Shown here: piece after piece, positions 21,998-30,020 of the stretch
Layout: every line of letters begins with the position of its first letter
How positions within the stretch are numbered: the stretch's first letter is position 1
Assembly (NCBI GenBank): GCA_030649055.1
Contig: JAUSGH010000004.1
Coordinates: forward strand, 1 to 57,263
Direction: 5' to 3'
Source: a bacterium
GTDB lineage: Bacteria; Patescibacteriota; Minisyncoccia; UBA6257; JAUSGH01
Length of the DNA stretch: 57,263 bases
The notes under the pieces: model-generated
The model's database searches: none
What the model was told of the DNA's origin: nothing
The model's input: only the letters and a program-made list of their open reading frames with translations
Program-made: the position numbers and the translations under genes

Positions 21998-23260
21998 ATG
22001 GGTAGCGTGAAACCAATACTGTTGGATGCCGCCGCGGCCGACGCAAGCGGAGCGGTACGGTATGGCAAGGCGGGCGAGGCGCTTGTCCGTCTTCCCGACG
22101 GAAGCCAGCGACATGTGCCACCCGATCATCAGTACGATGTAACGCAGGCAACAATTTTCGGATTAAATGAACGCCTGACTGCGGCGGCAACCTCTCCGGT
22201 TGTCGGCGCGGGAGGGCATACGCTGCGCGACGAGTTTAACGACGAGTGGAACCGGTACGCGGAGGCAATGGGCAACACGGGCGCCGGAGTTACCTATGGC
22301 GTGTACGCGTATTACGCGGAGCGGAACGACTTAGTGCGCTATTGCCCAAAGTATTGGCATCGCGTGGTGGCGGTCGCGAGCAACGCGAAGCTTATTTCTG
22401 ATCCGATCGGCGAGCTCTCGTGGCGTGAAATACGGGATATTTTTGACGCCTCTGTGATTGCGGTTGCGGGCGCATCTGTCGGAGGAAGCATTATCCACGC
22501 CGTTGCCATGGATATTCGGCCCGACAATCTTAAAATCGCGGATAAATCCTTGTATAAGATGGAAAATATCAACCGCGTGCGGCTGGGTTATTGGGACATG
22601 GTACGTCCGAACGCGGATCGTGAAGCTGTCGCGGATATGATGCTCCGCAATAAGGCCGACGTAACCGCCGCGCAACTGTATTCCATTGACCCGTACCTCA
22701 ACGTGTATGTATACAACGAAGGGATTACCGAAAAAAATATCGCCCGATTTTTTGAAGGCGAAGGAGAAGAACCGCCGATAAACATACTCATAGAAGAGGT
22801 TGATGACCCGCGTATCAAGTTGTTGCTTCGTGAGGAGGCGCGTCGCCGAAGGGTGCCGCTTATCATGGCGACAGACGTGGGATCCGCGGTACAGCTTGAT
22901 ATATCGCGCTACGATTTGGACGGTGCGTTGCCGCTCACGTATGGCACAAGCGACGAAGAGCTGTACGAGAAAATGAACGCGGTGTACGGTAATCCCGGTG
23001 ACCGCAAGACGTTTTTCGCGTTTGTAGACGCGTTACTCGGGACCCAATACCGCCAGGGTGAACTTGCGTTGGTTATTGAAGGCAAAACGGAAATCCCGAC
23101 ATCCACCATCATTCCGCAACTCGGGTCAACCATAGCTGTTGCCGCGGGCATTGTCGCGGAAACAGCCGCGCGGATTCTTTTGGGAGAGACGTATCCGCCA
23201 CGAGTTTTTTTTAATAAGCGCACGTTTGAAGCTAAACGGTTTCCTCCGGATCGGAGGTAA
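21998..23260 (+). CDS. ThiF/E1-like adenylyltransferase (Rv1355c-like)
   Basis: It has 420 residues. The E1/ThiF nucleotide-binding core is residues about 150-330: VIAVAGASVGGSIIHAVAMD (Gly-rich loop 158-164), then KIADKSLYKMENINRVRLG, matching the D-x-D-x-V-x-x-x-N-x-x-R ATP/Mg site. PLIMATDVGSAVQLDISRYD and a C-terminal helix (TIAVAAGIVAETAARIL) follow. An additional N-terminal domain of about 140 residues is unassigned. There is no obvious CxxC zinc site or catalytic Cys. In actinobacteria the Rv1355c family fuses such a ThiF domain to a nitroreductase; here a nitroreductase lies convergently, overlapping by 29 bp. It probably activates a carboxylate by adenylation; the substrate is unknown. 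Confidence 0.8.
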   Translation: MGSVKPILLDAAAADASGAVRYGKAGEALVRLPDGSQRHVPPDHQYDVTQATIFGLNERLTAAATSPVVGAGGHTLRDEFNDEWNRYAEAMGNTGAGVTYGVYAYYAERNDLVRYCPKYWHRVVAVASNAKLISDPIGELSWREIRDIFDASVIAVAGASVGGSIIHAVAMDIRPDNLKIADKSLYKMENINRVRLGYWDMVRPNADREAVADMMLRNKADVTAAQLYSIDPYLNVYVYNEGITEKNIARFFEGEGEEPPINILIEEVDDPRIKLLLREEARRRRVPLIMATDVGSAVQLDISRYDLDGALPLTYGTSDEELYEKMNAVYGNPGDRKTFFAFVDALLGTQYRQGELALVIEGKTEIPTSTIIPQLGSTIAVAAGIVAETAARILLGETYPPRVFFNKRTFEAKRFPPDRR

Positions 23261-24353
23261 GGATTATTTCATTCAGCGGCAACCGCGGCGCAAACGGCCG
23301 GAGTCCGTCCTCGGCGCGCTTCGGGTATCCCGCGCGGAACAGCGCGAGCATTTTGCGCGTGGTGCCGAGCGTCGCCGCGAAAATGCGGTTAATCAGCGCG
23401 ACTTCCACGATTCCGGCATGTATGGCGGTGGCAACGCCGTCGCCGGTAAAAAGCAGCAACAGTCGTTCAAGGGCTATGCCGGCGTAAATCCACGCTTGAG
23501 GATCGTCCGCGGCACCGGTCAAGACCGCGATGAGCGGCGATTTTTCAATACCGAGTTTTCCTGCCATGGCAAACCGTAGCCCGTCTTCGGGTTCAAGGTG
23601 GCCATCTCCCAAAAGTCCTTTATGCATCCGGAGCGCTTGCGCGTCGCTTAATCCGAAATTGTTCCCCGGCATGCCGACGCGGGAAATGGTATCGTTCGGC
23701 AAAAGCCAGGCGCCAAGTTCTCTGCTGAACTTGGGCGAGTTAATGACATAGCCGTCGGCTTGTCCTTGAAACTCGGCCATGGCCAGCCGGCGGACGGGGT
23801 CGGTAACACAATGCAGCGCGATCGGAGTATCGGCAATCGCGGCTTTGGCGCGCGCGACAAGATCCGTCGGAAGCGGTTTAGCGGGGTCAAACTCGGCCCG
23901 GACAACTTTGCGTGTAAAAATCGCGCGAAAAACTTTTTCTTCGCATTTCGCATCACCGTGTTGTAGCTGTATGGTTGCGACGTGGAGCGGGGGAACGCGC
24001 GCGGCATTAGCTGACGGTCTGACTTGCGCCGGAAGTAGCGGCGCGATATCAATAGCCGCGATAAAGCCGTAGTGAGCGGCCGCGGTACGGATATGTTCAA
24101 TCGCGCAGCCGATGCTTACCATCGCCTGCCGTCCGCGGACGTCGGACGCGGGGAGTACTCCCGGGCGATGGAGAAAAACGTCAATGGTCATTGTGTCGGG
24201 ACGAAGAAAAAATCGCCAGGGTTGCGTGTTGTGCGTTGATGGAGCAAGGTGCCCCGCGGCAATAAGTATGCGGAGCTGCTGAAGTGCTGGAAGCGCGGCA
24301 AAATCCCGCCGATTGTAGACATTGAGGCGCCGAGCGTCGCTTATTGTGTCCAT
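23232..24353 (-). CDS. Nitroreductase-family protein (Acg / Rv3131-like)
   Basis: It has 373 residues. The motif AGHLAPSTHNTQPWRFFL (residues 33-50) is the FMN-binding start of Acg-type nitroreductases, which are double-length and often bind but do not turn over flavin. Later GMPGNNFGLSDAQ and GIEKSPLIAVLTG match the same class. The start ATG 24353 gives MDTISDARR and lies 6 bases after TATGAT on the minus strand; the longer frame from 24494 enters a transposable element. Its 3' end overlaps the ThiF-like gene by 29 bp. By analogy to ThiF-nitroreductase fusions it may act in the same pathway even though it is on the opposite strand (inference). Confidence 0.85.
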   Translation of the reverse strand: MDTISDARRLNVYNRRDFAALPALQQLRILIAAGHLAPSTHNTQPWRFFLRPDTMTIDVFLHRPGVLPASDVRGRQAMVSIGCAIEHIRTAAAHYGFIAAIDIAPLLPAQVRPSANAARVPPLHVATIQLQHGDAKCEEKVFRAIFTRKVVRAEFDPAKPLPTDLVARAKAAIADTPIALHCVTDPVRRLAMAEFQGQADGYVINSPKFSRELGAWLLPNDTISRVGMPGNNFGLSDAQALRMHKGLLGDGHLEPEDGLRFAMAGKLGIEKSPLIAVLTGAADDPQAWIYAGIALERLLLLFTGDGVATAIHAGIVEVALINRIFAATLGTTRKMLALFRAGYPKRAEDGLRPFAPRLPLNEIILTSDPEETV

Positions 24354-24427
24354 ACTGCAATCATAGCATGCGGGCGGAGTCACCGGCTGAGGAAATACGC
24401 ACCGATACGCTATAATGAATGTATGCC

Positions 24428-24552
24428 CCGTGCAACAACTTCGATCGTGGGGTGCATGGCAAAAGATTCTGAATATTGATATGAACATGCCCATCTTTTC
24501 AATAGCATCGCTTGTCGCATATTACAAACATAAATCGAAGTTGTAGCACAGG
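24428..24552. mobile_element. 125-bp TIR element directly before a histidine kinase gene
   Basis: The arms begin CCGTGCAACAACTTCGAT (24428) and end ATCGAAGTTGTAGCACAGG (24552). The flanks GTATGCC/GTATGGA keep 5 of 7 bases of a target duplication. The orientation is opposite to the copies at 19765 and 41437. The kinase ATG starts two bases after the element, within the duplicated GTATG. Confidence 0.75.
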
Positions 24553-24554
24553 GT

Positions 24555-26699
24555 ATGGAAAGCGCAACTGCATTCGCGCCGCTTATCAGCCAGCGGGTGG
24601 AGCTCATCCTCGGCCTTATCGCGTTTGTGTCCTCAACATATTTGGGGCTGATGGTGTATTTGCGTAATCCGAATAGCGCCACGCATCGTCTGTTCGCGGT
24701 CATCGCGGCGCTTATTGATACGTATATCGTCGTTAATTATTTATCGCTTCATCCGCCGGTCGCGACCAGCGACAACCAGTTATTTTGGATCCGTGTTGTT
24801 ATGTTTGTGACGTCGTTTATCGGGCCGATGCTTTTTTTGCTCGTGCATACATTTCCGCGCGACACCATCACGCTCCGCAAGCGTTATCTCGCGCCGTTGC
24901 TCATACTCATGTTTCTCTCGGCGACGCTTGCGATGACGCCGTTGGTGTTTGAGAAGCTGGAATACATAAGCGGCGAACCGATTCCGACTCCGGGAATCGG
25001 CATGCCCGTATTTGTGCTGGATTTCGGCGGACTGTTTTTCTGGAGCATCATTTGGCTCATATACAAATATCGGAAAACAAGCGGCAAGGAAAAGGCGCAG
25101 CTGCAATACTTTCTTTTCGGAATTCTTTTCACGTTCGCGATTATGGGCGTCGCGTCCAACCTGACCGTCGTACTGGGAAAAACATCCGCGTTTGTTTTTT
25201 TGGGCCCCATCGTGCCCGTGATTCTTATGGCGTTTGTCGCGGCATCTATCGTGAAGCATCGTTTCCTGGATATTAAGCCGGTCATTGCGCGCGCGGTGTC
25301 ATACACCTTGCTTATCGTTATACTCGGCTTCCTTTACACCGGAGTGCTCTTCGGGTTTACAACGCTCGTGCTCGGGGGTTCGGTTGAGCCGCGTGTTGTG
25401 GCGTTAAGCGTGCTGCTTGCCGGAATCGCGGCGCTAACGTTTCAGCCCGTGCGCCGGCGCATTGAAAAGTTGACTGATCGGATCTTTTTCAAGGCGCAGT
25501 ATGACGCGGACGCGCTGCTCGGAACCCTCACGCGACACATGATTGAAACCATTGATCTTGGCGAGCTGGCAAAAAAGGTGTTGGGTACGCTTATTGCTGA
25601 AATGCGCGTCAGTAAAGCCGCTTTTCTGCTTCTTGACCATCACGCGGTTGTCGGCGCGAAGGGTGTGGGGTACGACGAGGAAGCATTGCGCCAGGCGCCG
25701 CTGGATTCCCTGTTGCATAGCCAGACAATCGCGGACCAGAACATCGTGACGTTTGAGGATATTCACAATAACCCCGAAGGGCTTGATGTGTTGCGGAAAT
25801 ACGACATCGCGCTGATGATTCCTATCCGCGTCGGCGGTGACGAAGTCGCGATTTTGGCGCTTGGGCCAAAGCGCGCAGGGGATCTCTATAGCAGTAAAGA
25901 TATAGGACTGCTTTCCATTTTTTCTTCGGAGTCCGGCATCGCGATACAAAACGCGCGCCTCTACAACGACTTAAAAGAGAGCGATGAGATGAAGTCGCAG
26001 TTTATTTCCGTTGTTTCGCATCAGATGCGCACGCCGATTTCCGCCATTCGTTGGAGTCTGGAACTGCTGCAGCAGAAAAATCTGGAGGAGGCGAAGCGCG
26101 TGGAATTCTTGACGAACGCGCACCATAACGCGATCTTTATTGCCGGCCAGCTGGACGACGTGCTGACCGTGCTTGCCATCCAAAGCGAGAAGGGCGGCCT
26201 GCAAAAGAGCGCGTGCGAAGTGCACACGCTTTCCGTTGACATTGTGTCGTCGCTACAGCACCAAATTCAAGATAAGCATTTAGACGTGAAACTTGAACTT
26301 TCCGGCAACGCGTCGCTGATTTTATGCGACGCGAAGAAAATTCAAAAAGCGATTCAGGTGCTTATTCAAAACGCGATTACCTATACTCCGGAAGACGGCC
26401 ACATTGTCATTCACTCGGAAAACCGGACGTTGAACGGGAAAAAGCATTTTGTACTTTCGGTTTCCGATACCGGCCTCGGACTGACCGACGAAGAGAAGAA
26501 ACGGATTTTTGATAAGTTTTTCCGCAGTGAGGAAGCGCGTCTCATTGCTCCGGACGGCATGGGGTTGGGCATGTTTATCGCGGAAACATTTGTTGCCCAG
26601 CACGGCGGCACGCTATGGGTTGAGTCAGCCGGACGCGGAAAGGGCGCGACATTCTTTATTGCGTTGCCGGTGAATACCGACGATGTTACGATAAGGTGA
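24555..26699 (+). CDS. 7TM-GAF sensor histidine kinase
   Basis: It has 714 residues. The N-terminal region has about eight hydrophobic helices (residues 15-295) of the 7TMR-histidine-kinase type and ends in FLDIKPVIARAVSY. A GAF domain spans about 325-470. HisKA has the phospho-acceptor H489 in SVVSHQMRTPISAIRW. The ATPase domain carries the N box QNAITYTPE, G1 SDTGLGL, F box FDKFFRS and G2 GMGLGMF. It senses an unknown membrane or cytosolic cue and likely phosphorylates a stand-alone receiver (20.4 or 38.0 kb). The stop overlaps the next kinase by ATGA. The promoter and start region were remodelled by a TIR element. Confidence 0.93.
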   Translation: MESATAFAPLISQRVELILGLIAFVSSTYLGLMVYLRNPNSATHRLFAVIAALIDTYIVVNYLSLHPPVATSDNQLFWIRVVMFVTSFIGPMLFLLVHTFPRDTITLRKRYLAPLLILMFLSATLAMTPLVFEKLEYISGEPIPTPGIGMPVFVLDFGGLFFWSIIWLIYKYRKTSGKEKAQLQYFLFGILFTFAIMGVASNLTVVLGKTSAFVFLGPIVPVILMAFVAASIVKHRFLDIKPVIARAVSYTLLIVILGFLYTGVLFGFTTLVLGGSVEPRVVALSVLLAGIAALTFQPVRRRIEKLTDRIFFKAQYDADALLGTLTRHMIETIDLGELAKKVLGTLIAEMRVSKAAFLLLDHHAVVGAKGVGYDEEALRQAPLDSLLHSQTIADQNIVTFEDIHNNPEGLDVLRKYDIALMIPIRVGGDEVAILALGPKRAGDLYSSKDIGLLSIFSSESGIAIQNARLYNDLKESDEMKSQFISVVSHQMRTPISAIRWSLELLQQKNLEEAKRVEFLTNAHHNAIFIAGQLDDVLTVLAIQSEKGGLQKSACEVHTLSVDIVSSLQHQIQDKHLDVKLELSGNASLILCDAKKIQKAIQVLIQNAITYTPEDGHIVIHSENRTLNGKKHFVLSVSDTGLGLTDEEKKRIFDKFFRSEEARLIAPDGMGLGMFIAETFVAQHGGTLWVESAGRGKGATFFIALPVNTDDVTIR

Positions 26700-27463
26700 T
26701 GGAATATCTCAAAAGACAAAGTGTGGGCAACGTGAAGAAGTCACCGGACGTCGCGGGCGGGCAGGAATTCATCGCGGTAATCGTGCACCAGCTGCGCACG
26801 CCGCTTTCGGTTATCAAGTTTGTTACGGAGGAATTGCAGCGCATGGAAGGCAAGAATCTGACCGAAAGCCAGCATAAAAAACTCGCCGCAATTATGGAGG
26901 CGGACGAGCGCGCGTTAAACTTAGTCAATAATTTTCTTGGCGCGGCGGCGCTCTTGGGCGGGGAGCAACATCTGGAAATCAGCGAATGCAATCCGCGGCA
27001 TGCGTTTGAAATTATCGTAGATACCTTGCGCCCGATGGCAGCGGTAAAAAATCAGGAATTGGTGTTCACCGCGCCGCATGAAGTGGAACCGGTGCGCATA
27101 TGCAACGAGTACCTGGACCGCGCGTTCCAGAACATCTTAGACAACGCGATAAGTTATGGGGATGAAAATTCAACCGTTACGGTGGCACTCAAGAAACTTG
27201 AGAGCGAGTATGAGGTAAGCGTGAACAATCGTGGTCCGGTTATTCCGGAAAACGAATTGCCGGATATGTTTCAAAGATTTCACCGACTGCCCGAAGCGGA
27301 GGCAATCAAGCCATCAGGATCGGGGCTTGGCCTCTTTATTGCGAAGGCCGGAGTGGAGTTGAATGGCGGGCGAATCTGGATAACATCCGACAAGCGCGAT
27401 GGGACAACGGTGTACTTTACGATTCCCCTGCCAAAACAAACTCACGGCGTTATCCACGGATAG
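26699..27463 (+). CDS. Soluble histidine kinase without sensor domain
   Basis: It has 254 residues, consisting only of HisKA and HATPase_c. The phospho-acceptor H30 is in VIVHQLRTPLSVIKF; the N box is NILDNAISYGDE and the G2 box SGSGLGLFIAKAG. The G1 box is weak (VNNRGPVIPE instead of DxGxG), so ATP binding may be reduced. ATG 26699 overlaps the upstream kinase stop (TGA 26697-26699), implying translational coupling. It may dimerise with the upstream kinase or relay its signal. Confidence 0.88.
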   Translation: MEYLKRQSVGNVKKSPDVAGGQEFIAVIVHQLRTPLSVIKFVTEELQRMEGKNLTESQHKKLAAIMEADERALNLVNNFLGAAALLGGEQHLEISECNPRHAFEIIVDTLRPMAAVKNQELVFTAPHEVEPVRICNEYLDRAFQNILDNAISYGDENSTVTVALKKLESEYEVSVNNRGPVIPENELPDMFQRFHRLPEAEAIKPSGSGLGLFIAKAGVELNGGRIWITSDKRDGTTVYFTIPLPKQTHGVIHG

Positions 27464-27538
27464 CGCTTCAAATCCGCTCGGTTGTGTCCAAGAGCGAAGC
27501 TCGGAGACACATTATAGTCTTCAAAGGCGAGAATCCGG

Positions 27539-28360
27539 CTATGGTCGTATTTGCTTCCCTCCCTCGTATTGGATGAGTGTGGGGACAAGGCATCCGTCGC
27601 GGATTTCGGCTTCAAGAAGTTTCAAGCGGACGCGCTTTCCTTTTTTTTCCACAAGCGTATAGACGCCCGGGTCGGGAGTTAACGCGCGGATTTTCCGGTC
27701 AATTACCGCAGGATCATCCTTCGCGAAATCTACAAAACCATTCTCAGTGGAAAACTTTTTTGTGTATGTCGCGGCGTCCTCATTCTGCGCGCGCGGAGCA
27801 ATGTTCCCCGTGACAAAACGAGGAAGCGTATCAGCGAGAAGCTCGCCGCTTAAACCTCCTAGTTTTTGCAGCAACGTTTCATAAGTTTCGCGAGCTGCGA
27901 TAGGCAGCGCGCGTGTTGCGAGTAGTGCTCCGTGGTCAACTTTTTCATCCAGCATGAATAAAGTGACGCCGGTTTCGGCTTCCCCTGAAAGTATCACGGA
28001 TTGGATCGGTGACGCTCCGCGGTAGCGCGGAAGGAGTGACGGGTGGACTCCTATTGTTCCCAAACGAGGCAGGCCGATGATTGATTGTGGGAGAATTTTT
28101 GCGTACGCGGCGACGACGGCGAAGTCGGGCTTAAAACCTGAGACTTGGAGCTTGAAACCCTCGTCCAACTTTTCTGGCTGCAGGACCGGAATGCCATGTG
28201 ATTGCGCCAAAACTTTTACCGGTGGGGGAGTCAGGACTTTTTTCCGCCCGAATGGCCGATCGGGATTGCAGATAACCGCCGCAGGCGGCATGCTCGCGTC
28301 GATGAGTTTTTCGAGGATAATCTCGGCGAAACGTGGGCTGCCGAAAAAAATATACTTCAT
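27539..28360 (-). CDS. fmt: Methionyl-tRNA formyltransferase
   Basis: It formylates initiator Met-tRNA using 10-formyl-THF. It has 273 residues, with an N-terminal Rossmann-like domain (MKYIFFGSPRFAEIIL) and the catalytic strip GVHPSLLPRYRGASPIQ with H106, and D142 in EKVDHGALL. The catalytic Asn of E. coli (INVH) is replaced by Gly (IGVH, G104). The C-terminal domain is short. The phrase GFKLQVSGFKP looks repeat-derived. It lies downstream of def on the same strand, so formylation and deformylation are paired. The start is MKYIFF rather than two ATG/TTG codons just upstream. Confidence 0.9.
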   Translation of the reverse strand: MKYIFFGSPRFAEIILEKLIDASMPPAAVICNPDRPFGRKKVLTPPPVKVLAQSHGIPVLQPEKLDEGFKLQVSGFKPDFAVVAAYAKILPQSIIGLPRLGTIGVHPSLLPRYRGASPIQSVILSGEAETGVTLFMLDEKVDHGALLATRALPIAARETYETLLQKLGGLSGELLADTLPRFVTGNIAPRAQNEDAATYTKKFSTENGFVDFAKDDPAVIDRKIRALTPDPGVYTLVEKKGKRVRLKLLEAEIRDGCLVPTLIQYEGGKQIRP

Positions 28361-28372
28361 AAACAAGGTTGT

Positions 28373-28423
28373 CCTTCGATAAACTCAGGAGCTAAAATTT
28401 TTATTCCCTGAGCTTGTCGAAGG
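28373..28423. repeat. Inverted pair of PELVEG-type repeats between def and fmt
   Basis: CCTTCGATAAACTCAGG (28373-28389) and CCTGAGCTTGTCGAAGG (28407-28423) are inverted relative to each other around an AT-rich loop. Confidence 0.8.
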
Positions 28424-28449
28424 GCTACAATAAATTTGATAACGAGTCC

Positions 28450-28926
28450 TTAGATATTAGAAATTTTATGGAGTTCCTTCGCTTTATCTATGAAAAGAAC
28501 CCCATTAAGGTGGTCAACTTCGTGCTGAAACACCCGCGCCAGAAGACCGCGCGCCTTTATCTTGAGCGGACGGCTGTTGCGGTCGGCGCCAATGAGTGTC
28601 ACTCTTGCGGCGCGAGAAGTCGGTCCGTAGGTCCCAGGGACACTCAAACAGCCTTCGTCAAGCATCTCGGTTTCCACGGACATCTCGGTAATAACCGGAT
28701 TAAAAACAGCATAAAACTTGTTATGTACCAGGGCCACAAACACTGAGCTGTTAAGGCCGATCTGGTTTGCCGCGAGCCCAACGCCAGAAGCCGCCGTCAT
28801 CGTTGTTCGCATCGTACGCAAAAGCTCCGTAATTTGCGGTTTTGTATAAAACGCGAAATCGAACGGAGCGGTCTTCACGCGGAGTACGGATTCCTCCTTT
28901 TTATTTTTTATCGTGAGAATGTTCAT
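28450..28926 (-). CDS. def: Peptide deformylase
   Basis: It removes the formyl group from nascent N-termini. All three family motifs are present: GVGLAANQIG (48-57), EGCLSVPG (91-98, metal ligand C93) and HEVDHLNG (135-142, ligands H135 and H139, catalytic E136). Its 158 residues are typical. It overlaps the upstream small gene by 26 bases and is followed by fmt after a repeat pair; the three form one operon. Confidence 0.94.
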   Translation of the reverse strand: MNILTIKNKKEESVLRVKTAPFDFAFYTKPQITELLRTMRTTMTAASGVGLAANQIGLNSSVFVALVHNKFYAVFNPVITEMSVETEMLDEGCLSVPGTYGPTSRAARVTLIGADRNSRPLKIKARGLLARVFQHEVDHLNGVLFIDKAKELHKISNI

Positions 28927-29185
28927 TGCTATACAATAATTTCATAAAATACGCGCCTTTGTTGCGGATATTGTTAATTTCGGCAACAGATTTCGCGAGT
29001 GTCATCATTTTTTCCGTTCCGAACTGCTTGGCAAGCTTGATATACAGGGCTTTATGGGGCTCATCCGCGAGTAGTTTTGCGACCTCAAGGCCGATAAACT
29101 GATAGCTGCGGAAGATATGGCCGCCGTTTTTCCGGTCGGCGATTGTTTTGAGATAGTCGCCGGATGCTTCTTGGATTGGACGCAT
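28901..29185 (-). CDS. Conserved hypothetical protein upstream of def
   Basis: It has 94 residues and no family is recognised. It is mainly helical and charged (RPIQEASGDYLKTIADRKNG, then EVAKLLADEPHKALYIKLAKQFG) with no TM helix or cysteine. The final segment overlaps the def start by 26 bases, implying coupled translation. TATACT lies 7 bases before ATG on the minus strand (29193-29198), suggesting a leaderless operon start. Its position implies a link to N-terminal processing or ribosome work, but that is only context. Confidence 0.65.
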   Translation of the reverse strand: MRPIQEASGDYLKTIADRKNGGHIFRSYQFIGLEVAKLLADEPHKALYIKLAKQFGTEKMMTLAKSVAEINNIRNKGAYFMKLLYSNEHSHDKK

Positions 29186-29344
29186 AAGATACAGTATAAA
29201 CAAAGAATGACATAAATGCAAATTTTTGCAAGAAGAAACCGGTCTTCGGATGGTATAATTATTATATAGAAGGTTTTACGTCTGCGCCCGAATCGGTCGG
29301 GCTAAAGCCTTCGAAAGGTCGCGTAATGCGCAGAAACAACAAAT

Positions 29345-29383
29345 ATGTTTGACCCAAAACCGATAGTTCCGCCACAGAAATAG
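29345..29383 (+). CDS. Possible 12-residue peptide MFDPKPIVPPQK
   Basis: ATG at 29345 opens a 12-codon frame ending TAG, between the structured part and the terminator of the small RNA. It is proline-rich with a PP pair before the C-terminus. No Shine-Dalgarno is seen (AACAACAAAT precedes it). It may be a leader or regulatory peptide, or chance. Confidence 0.3.
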   Translation: MFDPKPIVPPQK

Positions 29384-29391
29384 GCTGGCCC

Positions 29392-29424
29392 AAACACCCC
29401 CCGATGACCATCGCGGGGGTGTTT
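29392..29424 (+). terminator. Terminator of the small RNA locus
   Basis: AAACACCCCC (29392-29401) pairs with GGGGGTGTTT (29415-29424), followed by GTTATAG. Confidence 0.75.
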
Positions 29425-29440
29425 GTTATAGTATAGTGAT

Positions 29441-30001
29441 ATGCAAAAGAAACGGATTTTTATCGCAATCAACCTGGCCCCGGGAGTCCGCGATGAGTTA
29501 GGGAAACATATCGCGGATTTAGTCGCGGAGCTTCCGGAATCCGTACGGTTTGTGCCACCGGAATTTTTACACTTTACGTTGACGTTTTTGGGCGATCAAA
29601 CCGATGAAACTATCGGGGACATTGTTTCTGTGATGCGGGATTTGGTTCCGCAATTTACACCACCGGAAATCGCGATAACGGGCGTCACATACGGTCCGCC
29701 AGGCAAGGCGCCACGGATGATTTGGGCAATGACTGACGAAGCTTCGTCGGAGGCGATCGGCGAAATCAAGACAGCAATAGAAGACGCGCTTTCTGATCGC
29801 GGTGTCCGCTTTGAGCGTGAGGCGCGTAAATATCTCGGACACCTGACACTGGCGAGGTTTGAACGCGCGGAAAATCTTCCGAACATAGAGATGCCGATCA
29901 GTATCCGCTTTATTCCCGAGAGCGTGGACCTTATGGAATCAGGCCTAAAACGCAGCGGCGCGGAGTACGGATTGCTTACCGAGATAGAATTTGGAGAATA
30001 A
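29441..30001 (+). CDS. thpR: RNA 2',3'-cyclic phosphodiesterase (2H / ThpR family)
   Basis: It opens 2',3'-cyclic phosphates at RNA ends; relatives act as 2'-5' RNA ligases. It has 186 residues with the two HxT/S-type motifs HFTLTFLG and HLTLARF in the expected halves, and the KKRIFIAINL start typical of the family. TATAGT (29427-29432) is 8 bases before ATG. The terminator of the preceding small RNA ends 17 bases upstream, so the gene is probably separately initiated. Confidence 0.9.
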   Translation: MQKKRIFIAINLAPGVRDELGKHIADLVAELPESVRFVPPEFLHFTLTFLGDQTDETIGDIVSVMRDLVPQFTPPEIAITGVTYGPPGKAPRMIWAMTDEASSEAIGEIKTAIEDALSDRGVRFEREARKYLGHLTLARFERAENLPNIEMPISIRFIPESVDLMESGLKRSGAEYGLLTEIEFGE

Positions 30002-30020
30002 ATAGGGTAATATAATACGT

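Larger units (their letters stand above)
29266..29424 (+). ncRNA. Candidate small structured RNA with own promoter and terminator
   Basis: TATAAT (29254-29259) precedes a compact fold. CTGCGC (29282-29287) pairs with GCGCAG (29328-29333), enclosing GCCCGA/TCGGGC (29286-29291/29297-29302, sharing two bases) and GCCTT/AAGGT (29307-29311/29315-29319). TTACG just upstream could pair alternatively with CGTAA at 29322-29326. A rho-independent terminator ends it at 29424. It contains a 12-codon reading frame (29345-29383). The family is not recognised. It could be a small RNA, or a leader that controls thpR, whose ATG lies 17 bases after the terminator. Confidence 0.5.

Noticed and set aside
24354-24494. 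N-terminal extension of the nitroreductase
   Set aside because: It runs into the TIR element and is not protein-like; ATG 24353 has a -10 box 6 bases upstream.
27484-27510. Terminator after the second histidine kinase
   Set aside because: GTGTC..GAGC-GAA-GCTC..GACAC has a three-base internal mismatch and no T tract, so it is too weak to call.
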